A stretch of DNA of 64,000 bases from Teratosphaeria epicoccoides (taxonomy: Eukaryota; Ascomycota; Dothideomycetes; Mycosphaerellales; Teratosphaeriaceae): assembly GCA_021401465.1 (NCBI GenBank), contig JADDMT010000002.1, forward strand, positions 744,001 to 808,000. Reading direction: 5' to 3'. The position numbers were made by a program, and so were the translations under genes. Below the pieces are notes generated by a model, which made no database searches, was not told where the DNA came from, and saw nothing but the letters and a program-made list of their open reading frames with translations. How positions within the stretch are numbered: the stretch's first letter is position 1; every line of letters begins with the position of its first letter. Positions 22,196 to 31,931 of the stretch are shown in pieces.

Positions 22196-22570
22196 TCACC
22201 TCTGCTTGTGCTTCGGATTCTTTGAACATATGATATACACATACTTCCCACCCTTTCTCCTTACACTCTTGCATCCGTCACACAGCTTCTTGACACTCGA
22301 TCTAACCTTCATTCCTCGCGCCTGTACTGCCCTCCCTGTCAACCTGCCTGCGCCGTCTAATCGCAGGTTCTGCAGTGCATGCACCAGTCCGCCTTGCCTC
22401 CTGGATAGAAATGATGGAGTGCTTCTCGGGTCTTTACTGTACTGCCGCTGCTGTGGATGACGACTGCTGTACGTTATGACATTGCACAGGGTGTAGAGAC
22501 GAGGGCGTGTCGCTCGTGGTGCGGGAAGGGAGTGTCGGAGGAGCTGGCGGGTTGGGCGGAGGGCGAGCAT
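22196..22570 (-). CDS. RTC6: Mitochondrial large-subunit ribosomal protein bL36m
   Basis: 124 residues from the ATG at 22570. The first ~85 residues are an Arg-rich, acid-poor mitochondrial presequence (MLALRPTRQLLRHSLPAPRA). The last 38 are the bL36 zinc-ribbon protein: MKVRSSVKKLCDGCKSVRRK then YVYIICSKNPKHKQR, with Cys-Cys-Cys-His zinc ligands. The codon order KHKQR-stop coincides with a GTGAGT donor-like site (CAGAG/GTGAGT), so a short 3' exon adding a few residues is possible; bacterial bL36 ends HKQRQG. The frame is otherwise uninterrupted. Confidence 0.93.
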   Translation of the reverse strand: MLALRPTRQLLRHSLPAPRATRPRLYTLCNVITYSSRHPQQRQYSKDPRSTPSFLSRRQGGLVHALQNLRLDGAGRLTGRAVQARGMKVRSSVKKLCDGCKSVRRKGGKYVYIICSKNPKHKQR

Positions 22571-22933
22571 GGTGGTTGGCGTTGGCGCTGCGAGGACTTT
22601 CAGTGTACCTCTATTTCTCAGACACGACGATAGGCGCGTTGTTTTGCCTTGCGATGGTGGGCACAACGATGTGAGTGCGACAACAGAAACTCCTCACCGT
22701 GGACACTCATTTTAAAGTCGGGAGTTCAGAAAGCGAAAGTCCCGTCGTACACATGATCACGTGCCCAACTTTTGGTACGGAAGGCGGTCACATCGTGAGG
22801 AAGCAGGGCATATCAGAAGCAACAGCACAGACATACTTTCGGCACCACCAGTGGCTCGACATAGAATACAACATCGAGTCTCCAAATCTGACCAGTCGCT
22901 CAGTACATATTCCATCGAAATTTCGAGACCCGC
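22571..22933. other. Intergenic, nothing supported
   Basis: Upstream of bL36m and downstream of the secreted protein gene. A single CACGTG lies at 22758-22763. Confidence 0.4.
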
Positions 22934-23631
22934 TCAAGCGGTATTTTTGATAGTACACTTAGAAAACCCAGCAGAACCACCTGGACCGGGAAAACATGGT
23001 GCTCCCACCACCCGACATGGTGAATCCTTTAATGCAAGATCCAGCGGTCAGCCAGGTCACATCACATGTACAGCATGAGCTGTGTTCGTCACTCCACTCA
23101 CCGGATCGCAATACTGGAGCATCCCCTTGCCGTGCGCGTATGACGCCTCTGACGGTATACACTCACCATCAGGTTCGTTGGTACCTTTAGGTGACTCTTT
23201 GCAGGTCTAACCCATGACGGAGACAGTCAGAATCTGATGAGAGGCTCCGTGCTGTTCGAGGACGTACCCATTGCGATTCCGAACAGTCAGCCGCCCCATT
23301 ACCACCCTGATAAGGAACGCATGGAGCGAGATCCACTATGCAATTAAGTTCCTGGGCAAGAATCAAGCTGTCAGCCACGATGCGAAACAGTGGAGGTAGC
23401 AACTTATTCTTAGAGAGACCACTTACCGGATCGCAAGTATGTGTAGTCCCTTCACCTCTTGCAAGTTCCTCTCCGGTCGGAATACACTGGCCAGGATTTG
23501 TTTTGGAGGTCATGCAGGTCTTTACCATGAGAGAGAGAGTCAGGATCTGATCAGCACTTCTGTTTTGTTCGAGGACGTACCCATCCCCATGCTTGGGCGG
23601 CGAACAACATCGTTACGATTGCGGTCTTCAT
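22934..23631 (-). CDS. Secreted protein of two tandem six-cysteine modules, five exons
   Basis: Exons on the minus strand are 23581-23631, 23427-23519, 23268-23351, 23102-23206 and 22934-23026; the product is 141 residues. All four introns are phase 0 with GT-AG ends and lengths 61, 75, 61 and 75 bp. Exon 1 is just a signal peptide (MKTAIVTMLFAAQAWGW). Exons 2+3 and exons 4+5 each encode one module: T-C, then C-I-P, then C-D-P at the exon end, then C, A-P-C and a final C, with a Gly-rich loop (GGNGAADC / GGSAGFSKC) near the end. Exon pairs and introns are copies of each other: introns 1 and 3 both begin GTACGTCCTCGAACA. The gene arose by duplication of an exon-intron block. No named family recognised; this is effector-like. 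Confidence 0.82.
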
Positions 23632-23719
23632 GTTTTACTACTGTTTGGTAACAATAAGTGGTTTCAAGCGTAGTTGGACGATGTGAGATGCATTTCTCTC
23701 TGGCAGTAGCGACCATACG

Positions 23720-23727
23720 TATTTATA
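23720..23727 (-). promoter_or_regulatory. TATA box of the two-module secreted protein gene
   Basis: TATAAATA on the minus strand, 89 bp upstream of the ATG at 23631. Confidence 0.6.
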
Positions 23728-23872
23728 GTCACAGGACGCTCACCGAATGGTATCTCTTGCCAATTGGTTACAGGGCGCTCATCGAATGCCGCGTCTCTTG
23801 CTAGAGTAATGTCGAAGGTGTTTCAGTCGCCCACCGAATTGATGCATCTCTTGCCAGTTTGGTCACAGGATG
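23728..23872. repeat. Three imperfect tandem repeats in a promoter
   Basis: A unit of about 40-60 bp occurs three times: it contains CTCACCGAATG, TCTCTTGCCA and TGGTCACAGG, with variants CTCATCGAATG and CCCACCGAATT. It lies just upstream of the TATA box of the secreted protein gene. Confidence 0.6.
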
Positions 23873-24712
23873 TTATTCCTGATTCACTTTCTCTTCAGCG
23901 AGACTCCAGAGTCGTGTGGACACGCGACAGACGAACTATCGAGATGACGGTCATTCCGACTGGCCGAGCAGTCGTGCAGCAAGGCTTCCTGGTATTCGGC
24001 TCAAGACCGATCAATGCCCGGACCTCACGCGGTGTCTGGTGCGAGTGGCCCACGGGTCAACATGAAACTAACACAGACTCCTCAGCATGCGGATCGGCGC
24101 ACGGCGGCTGACTGCGTTGTGATACAACGCCGAGCTGTATGGATTCTCCCAGGATTGCACCAGAACCCTGCATATGCGCAGGCAGCCTATTGGTGCGCCA
24201 AGAAAGAGATGCGACAGTACAAGATACGCAACAACTGCAGCACAAGACAAGGCATTAGGGCAGTGCGATGTAATAGAATATCGAGAAGGGGGGATTGTTA
24301 CTCAGCCTAGGCAAGTGTAAATCTAGTCTCCGAAGGCATTATTGTTCGTAATAGACCGCTGATGGCAGAGTATTCTCTAATTCTTGATGGTTGCTCAGAG
24401 CAGCTCCATCCTAGGAAGTGAGTGCATGGTCTTTACCTGAATCAAATAAACCACGGTATTGCACAAAAGACTCCGCAGGCACCCATATGGCGAAGCAGAG
24501 CAGGAGGTTGGGATGCAGCCAGAAGTGGTCTCAGGTTTGCCCCATATCTTTGCCTCTTGACCGTTGAGCCCTGATTGTTCTGGCATTTGAAACTCCATGT
24601 CTCTATTCGATCTCGTGTATCCCTCCCTATCCAGGATCGCACGACAAGTTGATCCACGGTGTAACGACTTCGCCTCGCCTGCTGATCTTGAAAAAGGTCC
24701 ATCAGTCACGGC

Positions 24713-25591
24713 TCATGACGGCTGAAGTACCTTTGAATGTGCTGTCTTGCTAGGCATATCCCGCGCATGTATCCCAAGCACATTCTCCAGACCATCCAAT
24801 TTCTCTTCAAAAGTCCTGACCAGCTCATCCAGACCAGCCGCCTGGTGTACACGCCTCGTGGATGTCATCTCTTGTCCTGATATCCTCAGCATCATCCCTG
24901 CGTCACCGTCTGCTCCTGCCTGCCAGAAGTTCGGAGCCTGTCTCGTCGTGGCCTTGACATTCTGCCATTGCGGGCTCAGCGACGTGGCGTTGAGTGTGGT
25001 TTTGCCATCAGCGCCTATGTCTACTAGCAGAATTCGCTCGTCTATGTCTGCACCGGCATGCGCTGCTTCAGACCCATCGATGGCAGCCAAAGCAGCGTCG
25101 CTCAAGATTTCCTGATCATCATCCGCAAAGACGTAGTGCACAGCTGGATGATGGATTTCTCCGCTCTCGAGGTCCTCGATGAGGGTGAAAAATGGCTTGA
25201 AGTCTGGTTGGGGCAAAACCTGATCTGTCGTAGGTTCTTGGTACGAAATATCTGGCCCTGCTTCGTCTTCTGCTTCTCGCTGCTCGTCGGGCGGTGCTTG
25301 AGCCGAGTAGAAAACGTCTTCGTCCATTGCGTTCACCGGTATTTGTGGTCGAGGGTTTCTACCTGCCAGCAACTCAGTAACGAGTCTTGTAGCATAAATA
25401 CTGTCTCTCCCACCGTCGTCGGCCTCAGTGTCAGCCTGGCCGGGTTGGTCATGATTGCTGTCTTCGCTCTCGTTAGCAATCGGCTTTCCGCCTTGATTAT
25501 TCGGTGCGCCTTCGGTGGAGGCGGCTGCAGTAGCAGTGGTAGCAATCCGTGAAGCATTACGGTCTTCTGTATTTCTCGATACTGAATACAT
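24713..25591 (-). CDS. Conserved fungal protein of unknown function
   Basis: 292 residues from the ATG at 25591. The frame is open for another 130 codons upstream, into the divergent transporter gene, but those read as noise. The first 90 residues are disordered (Asn/Asp/Glu/Gln-rich). The conserved part runs from about residue 110: HHPAVHYVFADDDQEILSDA, DERILLVDIGADGKTTLNAT, SLSPQWQNVKATTRQAPNFW, LMLRISGQEM-like strand, ending in a coiled coil LDELVRTFEEKLDGLENVLG. The pattern 'H-Y-x-FADDD ... LVD...ADG ... SLSP.WQ' recurs in ascomycete proteins annotated only as hypothetical, as far as I recall. No enzyme motif is visible. Confidence 0.75.
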   Translation of the reverse strand: MYSVSRNTEDRNASRIATTATAAASTEGAPNNQGGKPIANESEDSNHDQPGQADTEADDGGRDSIYATRLVTELLAGRNPRPQIPVNAMDEDVFYSAQAPPDEQREAEDEAGPDISYQEPTTDQVLPQPDFKPFFTLIEDLESGEIHHPAVHYVFADDDQEILSDAALAAIDGSEAAHAGADIDERILLVDIGADGKTTLNATSLSPQWQNVKATTRQAPNFWQAGADGDAGMMLRISGQEMTSTRRVHQAAGLDELVRTFEEKLDGLENVLGIHARDMPSKTAHSKVLQPS

Positions 25592-25857
25592 TCTCCATCG
25601 TGATATGATTATAAGTCCATGACCGTTACAACACCACAATAGATCGACAAGAGCACAGTAGCTTCGCGTATCTATCCCGCTTCGGCTCATCAGTCTCAGG
25701 GTCCGTCCTGGTTGGGCACCCTCGGCAGTCGCAAGTGGGTCAGATAAGAGGCGGCGAATCTTTCGTGTCAACTTGTTGGGCGAAGGAAGAATCTTCAAGA
25801 TGTTCAACGTCAGCTGTGCTTTCACATGCAGATCAAAGCGAGTTGGTAGTGAGGGAC

Positions 25858-27594
25858 ATGACCGTACACGATGGCGGCCATGAAGATGGACAGCCGACCG
25901 AGAGGTCACCACTGCTACCAGATGCCATTCGATCGATTGAGCCTCAGAATGGCATTGCACCGGACTCAAACCTCGCTGCTGAAGCTCAAGCACCTTTCGC
26001 GCAGGGGGGCATCGAAGCGAACGGCCTAGATCGGCAGACCAACCTTCAAGAACGCACCAAGCAATATGCAGGCAATCCTGAAGCCCTCAAGCGCCTGATC
26101 ATCGTGTTTCCTGCTCTAGCAATCGGGATTTTCCTGGCTGCTGCTGATCAGACGATCATCATGAGTAGCTACGGCAAGATCGGAAGCGAGCTGCGGGCCC
26201 TCAACTTGACGAGCTGGATAGCGACGTCCTACTTTCTGACCTTGACGTCCTTCCAGCCGCTGTATGGCAAGCTGAGCGACATCTTCGGTCGCAAGGCTTG
26301 TTTACTTATCGCCTATGCGATCTTCGGACTCGGCTGTCTGGTTTGTGGGCTGAGCCAGAATATGAGTCAGCTCATTGCTGCTCGAGCTTTCGCCGGCATT
26401 GGAGGGGGCGGGATGACTACTGTCGTATCTATCCTGCTTTCCGATGTCGTTGCACTAAGGGAGAGAGGAAAATGGCAAGGCTATATCAACATAGTATATG
26501 CCACCGGGTCCTCTGCCGGCGCACCTCTAGGCGGCCTCCTCGCAGACTCGATTGGTTGGCGTTGGAGCTTCCTGTTACAGGCGCCGCTTTGCCTTGTCGC
26601 CTTCGTTGCTGTGTCGATTGCACTAAAACTGCCAGAGAAAGACGAGACGCATTGGAAGGAGAAACTCCGCAGAGTTGATTTCCTGGGGGCGCTCATCCTC
26701 ATTGCCGCCGTGTTCACATTGCTTGTCGGCTTGGACCGTGGGAGTAACGTCAGCTGGAAAGAAACCGTCACTATAGCGTTCCTCTGCCTTTCGGTACCGC
26801 TGTCCGTGACCTTTGTGTTTGTGGAGATGAAGGTGGCCAAAGAGCCTTTCGCACCAGGTCACATCATCTTCAATCGAACTATGGTGGCTTGCTACATGTG
26901 CAATTTCTTCGCCATGGGCGGCTGGCTGGCAGCTTATTTCTACATACCGCTCTACTTCCAGGCCGTCGATGGGACGACAGCTACCGGAGCAGGCCTGCGC
27001 ATGATCCCATCAATACTGTCATCAGTATGTGGTAGCCTGTTTGGCGGCTTCTACATGCAGAGAACGGGCCGCTTCTACAAGCTCACCATCGTTGCGGACT
27101 CTCTGCTCACTGCCGGAATGGTCGGGATGTTCCTCCTCTCTGGCATCCTCACGGACAATACACCAGGCATGATCATCTGCACGGTCATTTCAGGCCTCGG
27201 AAGCGGCATAGGCATAACGACGACGCTCATCGGCCTCATCGCCAATGCGGCTCCCGCCGACCAAGCAATCGCGACAGCATGCAGCTATCTCTTTCGCTCA
27301 CTGGGCAGCACGTTCGGTGTCGCAATCTCCGCCGCCTTTGCGAATCAAGCTTTGCGGAACACGCTCACAACAGAATTGCCTCGTTTGGGGTTGAGCGAAG
27401 ACAAAGCGCTGGAGATTGCAGAGAAAGTGCGAGAGTCTCTGGCGTATCTTCGAAGCCTAGAGCCGGGCATTAGGCATGTGGTTGTCGGATGTTACTCCGC
27501 GTCGACGAGTGCGGCTTTTGCCTTCCAGATATTTCTGGTGGCTGGCGCAACTGTCAGTGCTTGGTTTATCCGCGAGAAGGCTTTGAGTCGGTAA
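25858..27594 (+). CDS. MFS transporter, DHA2/vacuolar basic amino acid type
   Basis: 578 residues from the ATG at 25858. The N-terminal tail carries ERSPLLPD, an acidic dileucine signal that sends similar fungal transporters to the vacuole. The core has 14 predicted membrane helices. Family motifs: LAAADQTIIMSSYGKIGSEL in helix 1, GKLSDIFGRKACLLIAY (motif A), RAFAGIGGGGMTTVVSILLS, YATGSSAGAPLGGLLADSIG and WRWSFLLQAPLC (motif C region). This matches Fnx1/Vba-type proteins that exchange basic amino acids or drugs with H+. The start is 267 bp from the divergent conserved gene, suggesting a shared promoter. The role in amino-acid storage or toxin efflux cannot be separated by sequence alone. Confidence 0.9.
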   Translation: MTVHDGGHEDGQPTERSPLLPDAIRSIEPQNGIAPDSNLAAEAQAPFAQGGIEANGLDRQTNLQERTKQYAGNPEALKRLIIVFPALAIGIFLAAADQTIIMSSYGKIGSELRALNLTSWIATSYFLTLTSFQPLYGKLSDIFGRKACLLIAYAIFGLGCLVCGLSQNMSQLIAARAFAGIGGGGMTTVVSILLSDVVALRERGKWQGYINIVYATGSSAGAPLGGLLADSIGWRWSFLLQAPLCLVAFVAVSIALKLPEKDETHWKEKLRRVDFLGALILIAAVFTLLVGLDRGSNVSWKETVTIAFLCLSVPLSVTFVFVEMKVAKEPFAPGHIIFNRTMVACYMCNFFAMGGWLAAYFYIPLYFQAVDGTTATGAGLRMIPSILSSVCGSLFGGFYMQRTGRFYKLTIVADSLLTAGMVGMFLLSGILTDNTPGMIICTVISGLGSGIGITTTLIGLIANAAPADQAIATACSYLFRSLGSTFGVAISAAFANQALRNTLTTELPRLGLSEDKALEIAEKVRESLAYLRSLEPGIRHVVVGCYSASTSAAFAFQIFLVAGATVSAWFIREKALSR

Positions 27595-28024
27595 GAAACC
27601 AATTGTTAGTGTGGGTAGGTCGACCAGTGTGAACTTGGTGTCATTGGTGATGTATTCGTGACGGCGACGTCAATCAGACGAAACATGTCGCGATGATGCT
27701 GGGCGGCATTGACGCTGATATCTTTGACTGGCAACACCATCAGACTCCGCCTGAAAGGATCGCTCTGATGTAATCCCCTGCCCCTAGTGGACGGTAGTGA
27801 AAGCCCAGGAACGGCGGAGAGACAGATGTAGTTTGACTGACATACCGGGATGACGCTATACACTCAATGCACACTGCACAATGTTTTATCACTTTTTGTG
27901 ATCAACGTCTCCGTGCTGCACTCTTACCCACGAGAGCCTCACGCAGCTGACGAGTTCAAACAAAGACCAACGCATGATACCCACAATTGCATACCAGCCT
28001 TGCACTCTGTCAAGTTGGACATGA
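27595..28024. other. Intergenic between convergent genes
   Basis: 430 bp; no gene or repeat seen. Confidence 0.4.
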
Positions 28025-28688
28025 TCAGTCAGCAGTTCCTGGGTCCGTGACCATCAACACTGTAGCAAATACAGCCAGCATCATCGTCGCCACGAAGAGA
28101 AGACCGGGCTTGCAAAGTGTCGCAAACACACGCGGCACCTGATTACCAGGCTCCTCTGGTCCAGCTGCCTTCGCCTCCTCCCGCCAGTGCTTCAGCTCCC
28201 ATATCAGCTCCGGCCAGTTAAACTCCACTTCCACTAAGAGGCTCTCCTCCGGTTTCACTGGCAGCCATGCACCTACTTTGTACCCCAGGTTGAGCCACCT
28301 GGGCATACCGAGCAACATGAGCAGCTCGGCGAGGATTGCGAAGAGCCAGCCCACGCAAGACACTAAAGGCATCCAGAACCAGACGAAGACGTTGTTCTGT
28401 ATTCCAGTGCAATGCGACACGATGACGATGCCGAGAAAGTAGGCCGATGATGGGACCGGTTGCCATAATGGTGAATCGCACAAATGCGACGGATCCGAGC
28501 ATCTCGGTCTTCCGCTCCTCAGTCCATTCACCAGGTTTGGCGCCGTATTTACCCGAGTTGCTGGAATGCTCAATCGTAAGCGGATTGTAGCCTTTCTCAA
28601 GCTCGTCGCCATCGGCCAGTACGGCATGAGCAAAGTGTTGAGGTGCGGCCGTTCTTGTCAAGCGATAAGCAAATTCGGCGAGTACCAT
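28025..28688 (-). CDS. Small multi-span membrane protein, frameshifted or with an odd intron
   Basis: From the ATG at 28688 one frame gives a hydrophilic start (MVLAEFAYRLTRTAAPQHFA ... PGEWTEERKTEMLGSVAF) and enters a membrane helix (VRFTIMATGPI). The rest of the protein is in the next frame: YFLGIVIVSHCTGIQNNVFV, WFWMPLVSCVGWLFAILAEL, a soluble loop (VEVEFNWPELIWELKHWREE) and a last helix near the C-terminus. The shift falls at about 28425-28460. No standard intron removes it; a GTGCGA...ATACAG intron of 85 bp would restore frame but would delete the helix. I favour a frameshift, either a real mutation or a sequence error. The family is not recognised; three or four helices. Confidence 0.55.
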
Positions 28689-28910
28689 TTGCAATCAGAT
28701 GAACTTCGGCGCAGTCAGATTGGTGTCGATGCGTCTTGCGCGTAAGTGGTCGTTCGGTCTGTGGGAGTACTTGTGGATTGTGGTGAGATGTTAGGAATCA
28801 AGAGCGGACGGCCGCGATCTTTTGACTGGGGCGGGTTTGGAGCGCCTCAAGCCAAAACAGTGAGAGCAGAAGTAAAATGGATGACAGCAAGAATCCTCTC
28901 CGAAGTCCAC

Positions 28911-30570
28911 TCACAACAACCTCCTAGCCAGCCACGCCGCCACAAAGGCCACAACACCGCTCGAAGCCAACACCCACGCGGTCGGCACCTCGCTCCCCGC
29001 CAGCTCCGCAATCTGATACGTCCCACTACTCAGCAAGCCGGACAAGACCTGCGGCAGCGAGATCGCCATGTTATGGACGCCCAAGATCGCCCCAGCCTGG
29101 CTTTCTCCCTCCCCCTCCTCATCCGCTTCCGTCAACCCAAGCCGCGAGGTCTCATACCCGACAACGGCGAAGGGCACCCATTGCGTCACGGCCCAGGGGA
29201 GACCGGCGAGGGCTATGAGCGCGATGCCTTGCCATTGGTAGGTTGCGGCGAGGGTGAGGATGAGGAGGAAACCGAGGAAGGGTTGGGTGGTCGTCCAGAG
29301 GTAGATGAGGGGGCGCAGGGGGCCGGCGGGACGCGGGTTGTGGGTGCGTTTGGGGAGGTGGTTCGAAATGTAGGGCAGGACGATGGGTAGGGTGAGGATG
29401 AAGAGAAAGCCTACGATGGCGAAGCTGAGGCTGGCGAGGGAGCCGGCTTGGGCGAGGTTGTCGTCGGAGGAGGCCAGGGGGCGCATCGTGTTTGCGGTGT
29501 CTATGAACGATCAGCGAAAATGCTCGGGAGCTCGGCGAGGCAGTCGTGGACTTACTGATTTCGCTGATGTACGTGGTATTGTAGTACAAGAACGGAAACC
29601 ACGCGAACCATGAGCAAAACTGCGTCTCGCACGTCTTCCTGATCCTGCCCTTCAGCCCACGCACAGTCACGAACATATGTCGCAGCACCGCCAAAGCGCT
29701 CTTCTGCGCCCCATCACCAGCCGCAACGTTCCTGCTGTCATTCTCCCGAATACAAACGCAAGTAACAAGCACCGTCGAGCCCAACGTCACCAGATTCAGA
29801 CAAGCCAACGCCTGGAATTGCGACAACCGCTGCAGCCCAGGCACACTCGGCAGATCCAACGAACTCGCAAAAAAGCTAAAGATGGCACAAGCACCCTGTA
29901 TGCGCCCAGCAAAACTCGCCGCCCGATCCTGCTGCTCCGCAGGCGCCACATCCACCATCAAAGCCCTCACGCCCGCCTGCACCGGCTGCACGCACACCGC
30001 CATGCAGATCGTCCAGAGGATCGCGAGGGCGGCCGTCGCGCCTGTGCTGCCGGAGGTGGAAAGCAGCGAGACGAGCTCTTGCGTCCAGGCGAGGAGGAGG
30101 AGGAAGAGCACGGTGAGAAGTGCGCCGCCGAGGATTATGGGGCGCCGCCGACCCAGGCGTGTGCGGAGGCGGTCGCTGAGGGCGCCGGAGGTGGGGCCGA
30201 TGAAGGCGCCGGAAAGGGGGAGGCAGATGATGATGGGTGCTGCGGCGGATTTGGAGAGGTGGAGTTGTTGGAGGTAGGGCTAGAAGAAGAGGTGAGCGTG
30301 ATGTTGGGAGGGGATGGAGGGAGGGGTTTAATTTATTTATTATTTTTTTTTTTTGCGTACTGATAGGTTGGCCATTACGGTGCTGAAGAAGACTTGGAGA
30401 CCGCCGTTGATGCATGTCAGGGCGAGAAGCTTGGGGATGGGGAGCTGGGTGTCAGATGGGGTGGCGGGCGTCGAGCGTGATGGTGGGAGGAGTGGCGCAT
30501 TGTCATTGTCATTGTCATTTTCTCTTTCGAGGCCGTGGGGGCGATGGAAGGATTCGTCTGTTGGAGACAT
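28911..30570 (-). CDS. GPH-type (sucrose/maltose) sugar transporter
   Basis: Three exons: 30361-30570, 29556-30279 and 28911-29500, with introns of 81 bp (GTACGC...TAG, containing a 13-base A run on the coding strand) and 55 bp (GTAAGT...TAG); 507 residues. Membrane carrier with about 12 helices. The family hallmarks are IPKLLALTCINGGLQVFFST in helix 1, PYLQQLHLSKSAAAPIIICLP, PLSGAFIGPTSGALSDRLRT and RTRLGRRRPIILGGALL, as in plant SUT and fungal Sut1-type proteins, and WFAWFPFLYYNTTYISE in the middle. The N-terminal tail has an Asp-Asn repeat and the dileucine APLLPP. The likely role is H+-coupled uptake or vacuolar transport of a disaccharide; substrate not readable. Confidence 0.88.
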
Positions 30571-30981
30571 GTTTGCGTATTGTGGATATGCTACGACCGA
30601 CAAGCAAAGTGGGTGAGAGGAGTATCAGAAGATGGTGGCAGCTGGGTGCATGACGCGGTGATGCGTGCCTCGTCTCGAGGTCACGAATCAATGGCATTGT
30701 ATGGGATCAGCAAGCATGTATGCCAGAGGCTGCATGATAGATACAGCACATCGACGCCACCATCTCCACCATCTCAGACGAGAGCTGGGCAGCTGCGGGA
30801 GCCGTCACGGCCGCTGCTCGCTGGGTGCTTCTGTCGCTAGCTGGGCCTACGTAGTGCCCCCCGGGACAGCAGACTCCTGAGCGACAACTGCTTCGCACGC
30901 GTTTGCCAGAAGTTCTTCGAGACGGGCGTGCGTGCAGAGAATATGGTGGGCTGGATCCCACATATCATGATGTAGCTTATC
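30571..30981. other. Intergenic, nothing supported
   Basis: Promoter of the sugar transporter and 3' flank of RCF1. Confidence 0.4.
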
Positions 30982-31607
30982 CTACCTCCGCCCCTCCCAT
31001 AACGCCCTGGCCGCGTCCAATATCGTCCCCGCTTTCCTCCTTTCACACCCTTCCATCGCACTCCGCACACTCCCACTCCCACTCCCACTCCCACTCCCAT
31101 CCTCCCCTCTCGCCCGCTTCTCCGCAACCTTAGCCTCGATCAAGCGATCCCGTCGCCGTCTCAATTCCTCCTCCTCCTCCTGTCTCGCCTCCAGCTCCTT
31201 CAACCACAACTCGTGCTTCTCCTGCTTCTTCTTGTCCTCCAACAGCTCGTTGAACTCATTGCGCTTGTTGCGATCGCTCTCCCAATATACCGATCCGACG
31301 AGCATTGCGAGGATGGTGAAGCCCTGGGCGTAGATACGTCGACGGAACATGCGGTTTGTGCGGTGTTTGTCGCCTTTCCGGATGGATCGTGTGCTGTATT
31401 CGATCAGTCTTCGATGCCTGCCCGCGCGGGTGATTGGACTTGCGCTTCCACCAGTGCCCAACACGTGAGTGCGCAACCCAGCGGAATCAACGGTTCCTCT
31501 GTGATGCGTCGCTTGAGCTTTTGCATGCGTGATTCTTCGTAGAAGTCGTGGTCATTGTCGAAGGAGGACGGCGGAGGCGCCGTGTTGATATTGCCCGGGA
31601 CAGACAT
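30982..31607 (-). CDS. RCF1: Respiratory supercomplex factor 1 (HIG1 domain)
   Basis: Mitochondrial inner-membrane protein that helps join complexes III and IV. Exon 1 is 31444-31607 and exon 2 is 30982-31393; 191 residues from ATG 31607. The HIG1 domain has two helices: EEPLIPLGCALTCWALVEA at the end of exon 1 and RIYAQGFTILAMLVGSVYW in exon 2, with the conserved loop TRSIRKGDKHRTNRMFRRR between. Restoring that loop needs a 50 bp intron that starts with GC (GCAAGT...CTGAT...ACAG), i.e. a rare GC-AG intron. A charged coiled coil (LWLKELEARQEEEEELRRRR) and a Gly-Ser repeat coded by a hexamer microsatellite follow. It is divergent from ILV1, 325 bp away. Confidence 0.92.
31069..31098. repeat. 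Hexanucleotide microsatellite (ACTCCC)5 inside RCF1
   Basis: Five tandem ACTCCC units. On the coding (minus) strand they encode the Gly-Ser run of the RCF1 tail, so copy number changes stay in frame. Confidence 0.9.
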
Positions 31608-31745
31608 GTTGATATGATGAGTTCAATGTGGGTGTTGGATATCGACCGTCTCGTCGTTCCGTTCACCTTCGAGCCCACCCGCTCACGACTTTTGCATTGC
31701 AGAGTCGTCATCACGCACGTTGACTCGACAGAAGAAGATGCACAA

Positions 31746-31860
31746 AAAGATCAATCAAAAGGGATACATCAAAAGGGAATACATTCAATAGAAGTACATC
31801 AAAAAGGAATACATCAAAAAGAAACACATCAAACAGAAACACATCAAACAGAAATAAAGA
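31746..31860. repeat. ~15 bp tandem repeat in the ILV1 leader
   Basis: Seven imperfect copies of a unit like ACATCAAAAAGGAAT stand 75-185 bp upstream of the ILV1 ATG. In the ILV1 frame they read as KGIHQ-type pentapeptides; if transcribed they would give an A-rich leader. Confidence 0.7.
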
Positions 31861-31931
31861 CAGCCCATCATCCTGAAGCATCTCTCTCTCATCCATCTAC
31901 GCTCGTTCATTCCACTCCAGCCCCCGATGAG

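Larger units (their letters stand above)
23632..24712. other. Upstream region of the two-module secreted protein
   Basis: About 1.1 kb without a supported gene; it contains the TATA box and the promoter repeat listed separately. The 3' flank of the 24713 gene is at its right end. Confidence 0.4.

Noticed and set aside
23187..23528. 113-residue single ORF in the duplicated secreted gene
   Set aside because: It merges exons 2 and 3 with intron sequence, lacks a signal peptide, and starts at a non-ATG or intronic codon.
25592..25993. N-terminal extension of the 24713 gene to 426 residues
   Set aside because: Has no supported start, overlaps the divergent transporter promoter and start, and reads as noise.
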